From: Candidatus Hydrogenedentota bacterium
GTDB taxonomy: Bacteria; Hydrogenedentota; Hydrogenedentia; Hydrogenedentales; CAITNO01
Length of the DNA: 16,375 nt
Assembly (NCBI GenBank): GCA_029554925.1
Contig: JAKPUV010000564.1
Span: 1 to 16,375 of the forward strand
Direction of reading: 5' to 3'
Notes under the pieces: generated by a model
What the model was told of the DNA's origin: nothing
What the model saw: only the letters and a program-made list of their open reading frames with translations
The model's database searches: none
Program-made: the position numbers and the translations under genes
Part shown: piece after piece, positions 1 to 12,937 of the stretch
Numbering within the stretch: position 1 is the stretch's first letter
Layout: the number at the start of each line of letters is the position of its first letter

Positions 1-563
1 CCCGGCAGGTCCTCGCAGGCGATCAGGGCCGAGAACTCCGCGGATGCGGCCGCCTCGGCGAACTTGGCCTGGGGGAAGAGGCCGAACAGCGCGCGGGCGC
101 GCTTCAGGGAGCGAAGGTCCCTGATGGGTGCGGAAACGCCCTGGAAGAGGGCCAGCTCCTCCAGTTTCGCGCGGATTTCCCCGCGTGTGTGCTCGTTCTG
201 GCGGTGTTTCTCGTCCAGCCCCCTCGCCTCGGCGAAAACCGCCTCCAGATCGAAATCCGCCAGCGTCCGCTCCAGCTCGCCGTGCTCCACCACCAGCGGC
301 ACCGGCGCCAGTCCCTTAATGAACGACTGCTGCTCGGGCGCGAAACTGTCCACGAGCCCCAGGGCCAGGCCGATCTTCTGAAGGGGGGTGTCGCACTCCT
401 CGGTGGACACCTGCGTGTGGCGCAGGGCGCCGTCCGCCTCCCCGTGCATCGCCGTCACATCGGCGACTTCCATCGCCCCAAGGTCAAAAAGGCGCTTAAA
501 AACACGGCTCGTGCGGTTCTTCTCGCAGACGACCGTCACCTTTTTCATGCGGTCAATGGCCAT
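1..563 (-). CDS. ntpI: A/V-type ATP synthase subunit I, N-terminal part (runs off left edge)
   Basis: The first 187 codons of the membrane subunit I (the a-subunit counterpart) of an archaeal/vacuolar-type rotary ATPase are present. The stator subunit I links the peripheral stalks to the membrane rotor and forms the ion half-channels; those membrane helices would lie beyond the window. The visible part begins MAIDRMKKVTVVCEK, the usual start of this family, in which a short beta-strand leads into a soluble arm. It continues with a Glu/Lys/Ala-rich helical stretch fitting the cytoplasmic arm. The ATG at 561-563 is chosen because it lies 3 bp after the stop of subunit H, so the two genes are probably translationally coupled in one operon. 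K, E, C, F, A, B and D genes would be expected to the left. The family call rests on recalled N-terminal resemblance. Confidence 0.82.
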   Translation of the reverse strand, partial: MAIDRMKKVTVVCEKNRTSRVFKRLFDLGAMEVADVTAMHGEADGALRHTQVSTEECDTPLQKIGLALGLVDSFAPEQQSFIKGLAPVPLVVEHGELERTLADFDLEAVFAEARGLDEKHRQNEHTRGEIRAKLEELALFQGVSAPIRDLRSLKRARALFGLFPQAKFAEAAASAEFSALIACEDLP

Positions 564-566
564 GGG

Positions 567-890
567 TCACGCTCCGGTCTTTTCGCCGGCCACCAGCCGG
601 GCCGTCACGGCCTTCACCTGCCCCGCGATCCGCTCCGCGGGGATCTGGTCCAGCCGGGCACGGGCGGCGCTGTGCTCCTCGTCGGCCTTCTTGAGCTCCT
701 GGGCGACCTTGGCCTCGGCGTCGGCCCGAAACGCGGCCATCCGCCGCTCGACCGACGCGGCCACCTCCGCCCGCGCCGCCGCCGCCTGCTCCTCCGCCGA
801 TGCCTCCAGCCGCTTCGCCTCGGCCTTCGCGGACTCCACAACCTGGTTTGCCTGCGTCTCCAGCGACAAGACGTTTTCTATAAGAGACAT
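567..890 (-). CDS. A/V-type ATPase peripheral-stalk subunit H-like coiled-coil protein
   Basis: This 107-residue protein is almost entirely charged and alanine-rich with no hydrophobic segment. It starts MSLIENVLSLETQANQVVES and continues as an uninterrupted helix of K/E/A/R heptad-like pattern to about residue 85. That matches the small peripheral-stalk subunit of A/V-ATPases (archaeal AhaH, eukaryotic G), which pairs with subunit E to form the stator stalk resisting rotor torque. Position supports the call: it is the first gene of the operon and immediately precedes subunit I, the H-I order known from archaeal operons. The start ATG is 888-890. A weak AAGGGA lies 11 nt upstream on the minus strand, and a good promoter lies at 1004-1033. 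Low-complexity composition means sequence alone is weak evidence, so the call leans on the neighbour. Confidence 0.78.
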   Translation of the reverse strand: MSLIENVLSLETQANQVVESAKAEAKRLEASAEEQAAAARAEVAASVERRMAAFRADAEAKVAQELKKADEEHSAARARLDQIPAERIAGQVKAVTARLVAGEKTGA

Positions 891-1003
891 GGTTGCCGGT
901 TTCCCTTGTGGTGGTTGACCGTGTCCGCCCGGTGCCTGCCGCACTGCAACTTGCGAATAATGCCACAACCCCTTGCCGGGGCGGCACCAGACGAGCGTTT
1001 CGG

Positions 1004-1033
1004 AGTATATCAGGGTCCCGCGGGGCGGTGCAA
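1004..1033 (-). promoter_or_regulatory. Sigma-70-type promoter for the A/V-ATPase operon
   Basis: On the minus strand, TATACT (1004-1009, five of six matches to TATAAT) is preceded by TG plus one base (an extended -10). TTGCAC (1028-1033) lies 18 bp upstream as a weak -35. Transcription would start near 997, leaving a leader of about 105 nt before subunit H. The region is otherwise very GC-rich, so this AT-rich box stands out. Confidence 0.6.
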
Positions 1034-1104
1034 ATGTTTTTTTCCTGCCGCCTGGAAGGCCCGAAACGGGCGTGTTTGTAGCAGAATGAGCAGTTAAGAA
1101 GCCC

Positions 1105-1122
1105 GGGGCGGGGAGGGGGGGG
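1105..1122 (+). other. G-run block with G-quadruplex potential
   Basis: Runs of four, four and eight G separated by single bases (C at 1109, A at 1114) occur on the plus strand between the two divergent promoters. The eight-G run can supply two tracts, so an intramolecular G-quadruplex with one-base loops is possible. Further G runs follow at 1161-1185, and seven consecutive G lie inside the rpoB promoter spacer (1217-1223). Whether it folds or does anything is unknown. Confidence 0.45.
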
Positions 1123-1124
1123 CA

Positions 1125-1159
1125 CGGTCCGCCGGGTCGGTGGTGGAGCACGCGGACCG
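1125..1159. repeat. Inverted repeat in the divergent promoter region
   Basis: CGGTCCGC (1125-1132) and GCGGACCG (1152-1159) are perfect 8-bp inverted copies separated by 19 bp. They lie upstream of both divergent promoters, where a dimeric regulator could bind. The centre-to-centre distance of about 27 bp is not a whole number of helical turns, and chance occurrence in GC-rich DNA is possible. Confidence 0.3.
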
Positions 1160-1200
1160 GCGGGCCGGGCGGGGGGATACGGGGACGCATGGGCGGTTGT

Positions 1201-1239
1201 GGAATAAATTTTGACAGGGGGGGCGGAGTATGGTAAACT
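1201..1239 (+). promoter_or_regulatory. Strong sigma-70-type promoter for rpoBC
   Basis: A perfect -35 TTGACA (1211-1216) is followed by a 17-bp spacer, including a run of seven G, and then TAAACT (1234-1239, four of six matches to TATAAT). An AT-rich stretch, GGAATAAATT (1201-1210), sits directly upstream of the -35 like an UP element. The predicted start near 1246 gives rpoB a leader of about 128 nt. This argues that rpoBC has its own promoter here and does not rely only on an upstream ribosomal-protein operon. Confidence 0.75.
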
Positions 1240-1272
1240 ATCGGGTCGCATCCCAGAAGGAGAGGTCTGTCT

Positions 1273-1329
1273 TTGTCAACAAACATCCGGTTACGCAGAC
1301 CAGAAGAAACGGGAACACGACTCCCCTGA
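1273..1329 (+). CDS. Possible 18-residue leader peptide in the rpoB leader
   Basis: A Shine-Dalgarno-like AAGGAGAGG (1257-1265) lies about 10 nt after the predicted transcription start. It is followed at workable spacing by TTG (1273-1275), which opens an 18-codon frame ending at TGA 1327-1329. The predicted peptide starts MSTNIRLRRPEE and includes an Arg-rich segment. It ends 44 nt before rpoB and does not overlap the rpoB ribosome-binding site. Nothing but the well-placed SD sequence supports translation, and I recognise no family. The SD-like string could instead be an RNA processing or regulatory element. Confidence 0.22.
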   Translation: MSTNIRLRRPEETGTRLP

Positions 1330-1373
1330 CATGACACGACCCCCCTCACCCCGCGCAACGAAGGAGAAACTGC

Positions 1374-4300
1374 ATGGCTGTCGCCCACCCGCTTGAATCG
1401 CGCAAAGTCCTTGGCAGGATCCCCGACCGGGTCGACCTTCCCGACCTCATCGAAATCCAGACACGCTCCTACGACGAGTTTCTCCAGTGGGACCTTCCGC
1501 CGGACGAGCGGAAGCCCCAGGGGTTGCAGGAGGTCTTTCAGGAGATTTTCCCGATCAGCTCGCCGAACGGGCTGACCAAGCTGGATTTCGTGCACTACGC
1601 GTTCACCCCGCCGAAGTACACCATCCAGGAGTGCCAGGAGCGCGGCGCGACCTATGCGGCGTCGCTGAAGGCGCTGCTGCGCCTGACGCGCTACGAGGAG
1701 GTGGGCAACAACGAGTTCCGCGAGAAGCTGCTGGTCGAGCAGGAGGTCTTCTTCGGCGAGCTCCCGCTGATGACACCCGTGGGCACCTTTATCATTAACG
1801 GCGCCGAGCGCGTGATCGTGAGCCAGCTGCACAAGTCCCCGGGCGTCTCCTTCGAGAAGCGCCTGCACACGAACGGCAAGACCATCCTGAGCGCGCGGAT
1901 CATCCCGTACCGGGGCGCCTGGCTGGAGTTCGAGTACGACCTTAACGACTACCTGTGGGTCATGATCGACCGCCGCAGCAAGCTGCCCGTGACCACCTTC
2001 CTCAAGGCCTTCGGGTTCGTGGAGCCCGAGGAGATCCTCTCGCTTTTCTACACCTTCGACGAGGTGACGATCTCCCGGAACAAGTTCAAGGTGAACGGCA
2101 AGCCGGCGGCGCAGGAGGAGCTGGTGGGGCGCTGGGTGGCCGCGGACGTGTTCGACCCGGAGACGGGCGAGATTTTCGCGGACGCGGCGCAGGTGCTGAC
2201 GGAGGCCGCGCTGAACCGCATCCTGAACTCCCACGTGACGGAGATGCGCCTGCTCAACCCGGTGGAGGTCCAGAAGGACCAGGCCATTGTGCACACGCTG
2301 AGCCAGGACAACATCATGACGCAGGACGCGGCGATGCAGGCCGTGTACGCCAAGGTGCGCCCCGGCGACCCGGCGACGCCCTCCACCTACCGCACCTTCT
2401 TCCAGAAGCTCTTCTCCGACGCGGCCCGCTACGACTTCGCGGCGGTGGGCCGGTACAAGATCAACCGCAAGCTCGGGCTCAACATTGACCAGGGCACGCG
2501 CACCCTCACGACGGAGGACATCGTCAAGACGCTCCAGTACCTGGTGCGGCTGCGCGGCGGCGAGGGCGTGCTGGACGACATCGACCACCTGGGCAACCGC
2601 CGGGTGCGCGCCGTGGGCGAGCTGCTCGCCAACCAGTTCCGCACGGGCCTGGCCCGCATGGAGCGCACGGTCCGCGAGCGCATGAACTACACGGACGAGG
2701 AGCAGCTGACGCCGCAGAACCTGATCAACCCGAAGCCCGTGGGCGCGGTGGTCAAGGACTTCTTCGGCCGCAGCCAGCTCTCGCACTTCATGGACCAGAT
2801 CAACCCGCTGGCCGAGCTGACCCACAAGCGCCGCCTGAGCGCCCTGGGCCCGGGCGGCCTGAGCCGCGAGCGCGCGGGCTTCGAGGTGCGCGACGTGCAC
2901 CCCACGCACTACGGCCGCATCTGCCCCATCGAGACCCCGGAAGGCCCGAACATCGGCCTCATGGCGTCGCTGTCCACCTACGCCCGGATCAACCGCTACG
3001 GCTTCCTGGAGACGCCCTACTACAAGGTGAGCGACGAGCGGGTGTCGAACAAGGTGGAGATGCTCTCGGCGTACGACGAGGACAACTACACGATCGCCCA
3101 GGCGAACGCGCCGCTCGACGAGAAGCGCAAGTTCGTGAAGAGCCTCGTGTTCTGCCGCCGCCGGGCCGACTACCCCCGCGTGACCCCGAAGGAGGTGGAC
3201 TACATGGACGTGTCCACCAAGCAGCTGGTCAGCGTGGCCGCCGCGCTGATCCCCTTCCTGGAGCACGACGACGCCAACCGCGCCCTGATGGGCTCGAACA
3301 TGCAGCGCCAGGCGGTGCCCCTGCTCCGCGCCGAGGCCCCGCTGGTGGGCACGGGGCTCGAGCACGTCACCGCGCGCAACTCCGGCACCGTGGTCCGCGC
3401 CGAGCGCGAGGGCGAGGTGGTCTACGCCGACAGCGAGCGTATCCGCGTCAAGGTGAGCGAGCGCGGCGACAACCCGTTCCGCCCGGACGAGGACGAGTAC
3501 ACCCTGCGCAAGTACATGCGCTCCAACCAGAACACCTGCATCAACCAGCGCCCGATCGTGGTGCGCGGCGACAAGGTGGGCAAGGGCCAGATTCTGGCCG
3601 ACGGCCCCGCCGTGGACCGCGGCGAGCTGGCCCTCGGCCGCAACGTGCTGGTGGCGTTCATGCCCTGGCAGGGGTACAACTTCGAAGACGCCATCATCAT
3701 CAGCGAGGACGTGGTCAAGGACGACGTCTTCACCTCGGTCCACATCTCGGTCTTCGAGATGGAGGCCCGCGACACGAAGCTGGGCCCCGAGGAGATCACG
3801 CGCGACATCCCGAACGTGAGCGAGGAGGCCCTGCGCAACCTCGACGACGACGGCATCGTGAAGATCGGCGCCAAGGTCGGGCCCGGCGACATCCTCGTCG
3901 GCAAGGTGACGCCCAAGGGCGAGACCGAGCTGGCCCCCGAGGAGAAGCTGCTGCGCGCCATCTTCGGCGACAAGGCGGAGGACGTGCGCGACGCGTCGCT
4001 CACCCTGCCCCCGGGCTCCAGCGGCGTGGTGGTCGACGTCAAGGTGGCCAGCCGCAAGGACAAGTCGTCGGACGCCCAGGCCAAGAAGAGCATCACCCAG
4101 GAGGTCAAGAAGATCGAGCGCGGCTACGAGGAGCGCATCGCCGACATCCGGGCGACCTTCGAGGAGCTGGTCCACAAGGACATGGTCGGCCTCAAGATAT
4201 TGGAGGACGTCATCGATTTCCGCACCGACAAGCTCGAGCTCGAGAAGGGCAAGCGCGTCCGCCCGACGCACCTCAAGTCCCTCGACTACAGCGTCCTCTC

Positions 4301-5216
4301 GCGCCTGCGGGTGGAGGACCGCGACGTGCAGCTGCGCTTCACGCGTCTGGTCAACATGGCCGCCATGGAGGAGGCCAAGCTCATCGCCTACCGCGACGCG
4401 CGCATCGAGCGCCTGCGCAAGGGCGACGAGCTGGCCCCCGGCGTCATCAAGGTCGTCAAGGTCTTCGTCGCCAGCAAGCGGCGCCTGTCCGTCGGCGACA
4501 AGATGGCCGGCCGCCACGGGAACAAGGGCATCGTGTCCCGCATCGTCCCCCGCGAGGACATGCCCTTCCTCCCCGACGGGACGCCCGTGCAGATCATCCT
4601 CAACCCCCTGGGCGTGCCCTCGCGCATGAACGCGGGCCAGCTGCTTGAGACGCACCTGGGCTGGGCGGCCCGGGCCCTCGGCATCAAGGTGGCGACCCCG
4701 GTGTTCAACGGCGCCTCCGAGGAGGTCATCCGCCAGCACATGCGCAAGGCGGGGCTCCCCGAGACGGGCAAGATCCAGCTGCGCGACGGGCGCACGGGCG
4801 ACCCCCTGCACCAGGAGACCTGCGTCGGCCAGATCTACATGATGAAGCTGAACCACCTGGTGGACGACAAGATCCACGCCCGCGCCATCGGGCCCTACTC
4901 GCTGGTGACGCAGCAGCCCCTGGGCGGCAAGGCCCAGTTCGGCGGGCAGCGCTTCGGCGAGATGGAGGTGTGGGCCCTGCAGGCCTACGGCGCCGCCTAC
5001 ACCCTGCAGGAGCTGCTGACCATCAAGTCCGACGACATCCAGGGGCGCACGCGCTCCTACGAGGCCATCGTCAAGGGCGACCGCGAGATCGACCCCGGCA
5101 CCCCCGAGTCCTTCAACGTGCTGGTCCGCGAGATGCAGAGCCTCTGCCTCGACGTGGTCAAGCTCGTGAAGAAGGAAGGTTTGACGGAAACCGAAGAAGA
5201 ACTCCTGGAGGACTGA
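1374..5216 (+). CDS. rpoB: DNA-directed RNA polymerase subunit beta
   Basis: This 1280-residue protein is the beta subunit of RNA polymerase, forming one jaw of the active-site cleft. The N-terminal protrusion and lobe carry [20 protein letters not shown] near residue 140. The rifampicin-region fork loop includes FMDQ and [14 protein letters not shown] at about 466-495. The active-site segment [16 protein letters not shown] is present. The RNA/NTP-contacting [12 protein letters not shown] has K1043 and K1051, equivalent to E. coli K1065 and K1073. The C-terminal clamp motif is [19 protein letters not shown]. Length is slightly below E. coli (1342), with shorter lineage-specific insertions. 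AAGGAG (1361-1366) lies 7 nt before the ATG. rpoC follows after 3 bp. Upstream there is no rplJL but a divergent ATPase operon. Several rifampicin-pocket positions differ from the E. coli sequence as I recall it (see findings). Confidence 0.99.
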   Translation: MAVAHPLESRKVLGRIPDRVDLPDLIEIQTRSYDEFLQWDLPPDERKPQGLQEVFQEIFPISSPNGLTKLDFVHYAFTPPKYTIQECQERGATYAASLKALLRLTRYEEVGNNEFREKLLVEQEVFFGELPLMTPVGTFIINGAERVIVSQLHKSPGVSFEKRLHTNGKTILSARIIPYRGAWLEFEYDLNDYLWVMIDRRSKLPVTTFLKAFGFVEPEEILSLFYTFDEVTISRNKFKVNGKPAAQEELVGRWVAADVFDPETGEIFADAAQVLTEAALNRILNSHVTEMRLLNPVEVQKDQAIVHTLSQDNIMTQDAAMQAVYAKVRPGDPATPSTYRTFFQKLFSDAARYDFAAVGRYKINRKLGLNIDQGTRTLTTEDIVKTLQYLVRLRGGEGVLDDIDHLGNRRVRAVGELLANQFRTGLARMERTVRERMNYTDEEQLTPQNLINPKPVGAVVKDFFGRSQLSHFMDQINPLAELTHKRRLSALGPGGLSRERAGFEVRDVHPTHYGRICPIETPEGPNIGLMASLSTYARINRYGFLETPYYKVSDERVSNKVEMLSAYDEDNYTIAQANAPLDEKRKFVKSLVFCRRRADYPRVTPKEVDYMDVSTKQLVSVAAALIPFLEHDDANRALMGSNMQRQAVPLLRAEAPLVGTGLEHVTARNSGTVVRAEREGEVVYADSERIRVKVSERGDNPFRPDEDEYTLRKYMRSNQNTCINQRPIVVRGDKVGKGQILADGPAVDRGELALGRNVLVAFMPWQGYNFEDAIIISEDVVKDDVFTSVHISVFEMEARDTKLGPEEITRDIPNVSEEALRNLDDDGIVKIGAKVGPGDILVGKVTPKGETELAPEEKLLRAIFGDKAEDVRDASLTLPPGSSGVVVDVKVASRKDKSSDAQAKKSITQEVKKIERGYEERIADIRATFEELVHKDMVGLKILEDVIDFRTDKLELEKGKRVRPTHLKSLDYSVLSRLRVEDRDVQLRFTRLVNMAAMEEAKLIAYRDARIERLRKGDELAPGVIKVVKVFVASKRRLSVGDKMAGRHGNKGIVSRIVPREDMPFLPDGTPVQIILNPLGVPSRMNAGQLLETHLGWAARALGIKVATPVFNGASEEVIRQHMRKAGLPETGKIQLRDGRTGDPLHQETCVGQIYMMKLNHLVDDKIHARAIGPYSLVTQQPLGGKAQFGGQRFGEMEVWALQAYGAAYTLQELLTIKSDDIQGRTRSYEAIVKGDREIDPGTPESFNVLVREMQSLCLDVVKLVKKEGLTETEEELLED

Positions 5217-5219
5217 GTT

Positions 5220-9341
<4,122 letters not shown>

Positions 9342-9375
9342 GGCGCGCCCCCGGGCAGGGCCTGACAGCGTGACT

Positions 9376-9426
9376 TTTCGCGCGGTCCCCGCCGGACGGG
9401 GCGCCCCGTCCGGCGGGCCGCGCAAA
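9376..9426 (+). terminator. Long GC-rich palindromic hairpin after rpoC
   Basis: CCCGCCGGACGGGGC (9388-9402) is followed directly by its exact reverse complement (9403-9417). Outside a two-base TC bulge the pairing continues with GCGCGG (9380-9385) against CCGCGC (9418-9423), and TTT against AAA at the base. A run of U after the stem is missing (CAAACTTTGGGG). It could be a factor-independent terminator of the no-U-tract type, an attenuator, or an RNA-processing site setting PPIase levels relative to rpoBC. No promoter is visible between it and the next gene. Confidence 0.5.
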
Positions 9427-9465
9427 CTTTGGGGCGGTTCGCCCGCCGCAGAGGGAGAGCATCGG

Positions 9466-10425
9466 ATGAAGAAGGCACGTCTTTTTCTGGCCGTTGCGGC
9501 GCTGCTTGCCGCCGCGGCGGGGGCCCTCGCGGCCGAGTCCCGGCTGGTGGACAGCGTGGTGGCGGTGGTTGGCCGCGAGCCCATCCTCCAGAGCGACCTC
9601 CTTCAGGACATCGGCCCCCAGATCCAGGACATCCGCAAGACGGCCACCTCCCAGGAGCAGTTCGCCGCCGAGGTGGACAAGGCGCTTGAGCAGGCGCTCG
9701 AGGCCGCCATCGAGTACAACATCCTCTACCGCGAGGCGGTGACGGCGGGGATTGAGGTGAAGGACAACGACGTCGAGAGCCGCCTCGACACCATCCGCAA
9801 GCAGTACGAGACGGGCGAGGCCTTCGCCGCCGCCCTGGCCGACGCGGGCACGACCGTCGGCGACTTCCGCGAGCGTGTGCGGCGGCAGATCATGGCCTCC
9901 GCCATGGCCATGCGCAAGCGCCTGGACTTCGAGAAGGAGGTGGTGGTCACGGAGGAGGACATGTCCCGCCACTACCAGGACCACAAGTCCGACTTCGAGC
10001 ACCCCGCCCGCATGCAGGTCCGGCGCATCTTCATCCCCGCGGGCGCCGACGCACGCGCCCGGATTGAGGCTCTGCGCGGCGAGCTGGAGCTCGGCGCGGA
10101 CTTCGCCGAGGCCGCCCGCGCGCAGTCCCAGGGACCCGAGGCGAAGGAGGGCGGGCTCGTGGGCTGGGTCAAGGCGGGCGACATGGTGGCCGAGCTCGAC
10201 GCCGTCCTCGCGGGGCTCAAGCCTGGCGAGACCAGCGGCGTGGTCGAGACGGAGTTCGGGTTCCACCTGCTCAAGGTGGAGGCCCGTGAGGACGCCGGCC
10301 TCACCCCCTACGACAAGGCCCGCCAGGAGATCGAGCCCCTTCTCCGCAAACAGCGCGTGGACGAGCGCTACAAGAAGTGGATGGGCACCCTCCGCCAGCG
10401 CGGCAACGTGCGGATCCTCAACTGA
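9466..10425 (+). CDS. Exported SurA/PrsA-like parvulin peptidyl-prolyl isomerase
   Basis: This 319-residue protein has a clear Sec signal peptide, MKKARLFLAVAALLAAAAG followed by ALAAES (cleavage about residue 23). A SurA-N-like chaperone region begins VDSVVAVVGREPILQSDL and continues as helices to about residue 175. A single PpiC/parvulin rotamase domain covers about 180-272, from MQVRRIFIPAGAD through GGLVGWVKAGDM to FGFHLLKVE. A short basic C-terminal helix follows. The role inferred is folding of outer-membrane or secreted proteins in the periplasm, by cis-trans isomerisation of prolyl bonds or chaperoning. E. coli SurA has two parvulin domains; this has one, nearer PrsA/PpiD-type or short SurA forms. 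The chosen ATG has GAGGGAGAG (9451-9459) upstream and gives the signal peptide; a longer GTG frame from 9370 would cross the palindrome. It probably shares the rpoBC transcript. Confidence 0.88.
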   Translation: MKKARLFLAVAALLAAAAGALAAESRLVDSVVAVVGREPILQSDLLQDIGPQIQDIRKTATSQEQFAAEVDKALEQALEAAIEYNILYREAVTAGIEVKDNDVESRLDTIRKQYETGEAFAAALADAGTTVGDFRERVRRQIMASAMAMRKRLDFEKEVVVTEEDMSRHYQDHKSDFEHPARMQVRRIFIPAGADARARIEALRGELELGADFAEAARAQSQGPEAKEGGLVGWVKAGDMVAELDAVLAGLKPGETSGVVETEFGFHLLKVEAREDAGLTPYDKARQEIEPLLRKQRVDERYKKWMGTLRQRGNVRILN

Positions 10426-11940
<1,515 letters not shown>

Positions 11941-11950
11941 CCACCGGAGA

Positions 11951-11986
11951 GGGCCGGGGCGGGAACACGGGTTCCCGTCCCGGCCC
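11951..11986 (+). terminator. Strong 16-bp hairpin between eno and the ftsB-like gene
   Basis: GGGCCGGGGCGGGAAC (11951-11966) pairs with GTTCCCGTCCCGGCCC (11971-11986) with a single G-U wobble and a four-base loop (ACGG). It begins 10 bp after the eno stop. No U-tract follows, and the next start codon is only 10 bases downstream, so full termination here would silence the next gene unless it has another promoter. It may be an attenuator, an mRNA 3'-end stabiliser for eno, or a translational control element. Confidence 0.5.
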
Positions 11987-11996
11987 GCCTGCATTC

Positions 11997-12338
11997 ATGC
12001 TCAAGGGGCTCCTGAAATTCCTGCTGGTGTGCGCCGTGGCCGCGGGGCTGGCCTATCTCTACCACCGCCACCGCGACTTCAACGGGAGAATGGAGACCCT
12101 GGAGCAGAACCGGCAGGCCGTGGAGGATCTCCGCAGGGAGGTCCAGGACCTCCAGCACCGCCTGAATGAGGCCTCCGAGCGGGTCCGGCGCCTGGAGTCG
12201 GACCCCGTCGAGCGTGCCGCCGTCGTGCGCCAAATGCGAAAATTCGCCGGGGAGGAGGAGAAAGTCTTCCGCATGGAGGAGGGGGCCGCGCCCGCGCCGC
12301 TCCCCGCCGTCCCCGCCCCGGCCCAACCGGCCCCCTGA
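11997..12338 (+). CDS. ftsB: FtsB/DivIC-like septum formation initiator
   Basis: This 113-residue bitopic membrane protein has a very short cytoplasmic start (MLKG) and one transmembrane helix at about residues 4-22 (LLKFLLVCAVAAGLAYLY). A coiled coil follows from about 30 to 75 (LEQNRQAVEDLRREVQDLQ onward). It then has the family-typical end of the coil, LESDPVERAAVVRQMRKFAG followed by EEEKVFRME, echoing the DivIC/FtsB pattern of an Asp-Pro, a basic helix and a GE-x-V-[FY] strand. A Pro/Ala tail ends it. FtsB pairs with FtsL and FtsQ to activate septal peptidoglycan synthesis. Placement directly after eno is the conserved arrangement seen in E. coli and others. The only usable start, ATG 11997, has no Shine-Dalgarno sequence and follows a strong hairpin. 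No other in-frame start would keep the membrane segment. Confidence 0.82.
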   Translation: MLKGLLKFLLVCAVAAGLAYLYHRHRDFNGRMETLEQNRQAVEDLRREVQDLQHRLNEASERVRRLESDPVERAAVVRQMRKFAGEEEKVFRMEEGAAPAPLPAVPAPAQPAP

Positions 12339-12366
12339 AGCCGCGGGGGGCAGGGAGAACACGTCC

Positions 12367-12861
12367 ATGGACGCCTTGGAAGCCCTCCGCACGCGCCGCT
12401 CCGTGCGCCGCTACGCCCCCGGCCGGGAGATTCCCCGCGACACGCTTGGGCAGATCGTTGACTGCGGTCGTCTGGCCGCCTCCGCGCGCAACACGCAGCC
12501 GTGGGAGTTCGTCGTGGTCACAGACCCCGGCCGCCTCGCCGAAATCGCCGCCCTCACCGCCCACGGCAAGTTCATCGCCGACGCCTCCGCCTGCGTCGCC
12601 GTCTTCTGCCGCGACGGCGACTACCCGCTCGAGGACGGCTGCGCCGCCACGCAGAACATTCTCGTGGCCGCCCGGGCGTTCGGCCTCGGTTCCTGCTGGG
12701 TGGCCGGCGCCCGCAAGGAGCACGCCCCGGCCGTGGCGGCCCTGCTGGGCGTTCCCCCCGGCATCGGGCTGATCAGCCTAGTTGCCCTGGGATACCCCCT
12801 CGACACGCCCTCCCCGGCCAAGCGCCCCCTGGCGGAGGTCCTCCACTGGGAGCGGTTCTGA
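12367..12861 (+). CDS. Small FMN-dependent nitroreductase-family protein
   Basis: This 164-residue protein is of the nitroreductase fold, dimeric flavoenzymes that reduce nitro groups, quinones or enones with NAD(P)H; the physiological substrate cannot be told. The N-terminal RTRRSVRRYAPGREI (8-22) supplies the FMN-phosphate-binding arginines. ASARNTQPWEFVVV (38-51) is the classic second motif. AATQNILVAARAFGLGSCWV (about 93-112) is the C-terminal helix and strand contacting flavin, followed by GYPLDTPSPAKRPLAEVLHW. It is compact for the family, lacking long insertions. GGGAG (12353-12357) lies 9 nt before ATG 12367. It starts 28 bp after the ftsB-like gene and probably belongs to the same transcript. 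Confidence 0.9.
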   Translation: MDALEALRTRRSVRRYAPGREIPRDTLGQIVDCGRLAASARNTQPWEFVVVTDPGRLAEIAALTAHGKFIADASACVAVFCRDGDYPLEDGCAATQNILVAARAFGLGSCWVAGARKEHAPAVAALLGVPPGIGLISLVALGYPLDTPSPAKRPLAEVLHWERF

Positions 12862-12871
12862 TCCGCCCCGA

Positions 12872-12904
12872 CCCGGGCCCCTCCGCCGGGCTTCCCTTTT
12901 CTTC
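12872..12904 (+). terminator. Possible terminator after the nitroreductase gene
   Basis: CCCGG (12872-12876) pairs with CCGGG (12886-12890) around a nine-base loop, followed by the pyrimidine-rich CTTCCCTTTTCTTC, the only T-rich tract after any plus-strand hairpin here. The stem is short, so this is tentative. It would separate the eno-ftsB-nitroreductase unit from the kinase gene. Confidence 0.35.
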
Positions 12905-12920
12905 GGGGATGGTGTAGAAT
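12892..12920 (+). promoter_or_regulatory. Candidate promoter for the histidine kinase gene
   Basis: TAGAAT (12915-12920) matches TATAAT at five of six positions. TTCCCT (12892-12897), 17 bp upstream, is a poor -35. Transcription would start near 12927, giving a GC-rich leader of about 90 nt. An activator could compensate for the weak -35; palindromic GTCCCGGGAC (12970-12979) lies downstream of the start. Confidence 0.4.
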
Positions 12921-12937
12921 TCCCCCAGGTGCGCGCA

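Noticed and set aside
189..1097. A 302-codon plus-strand frame across the ATPase genes and into the divergent promoter region.
   Set aside because: It lies antisense to subunits I and H, has no recognisable motifs, and its tail crosses the ATPase promoter.
9370..9465. A 32-residue N-terminal extension of the prolyl isomerase from GTG 9370.
   Set aside because: It would translate through the long palindrome, lacks a ribosome-binding site and would bury the signal peptide. ATG 9466 has a good SD and begins the signal peptide.
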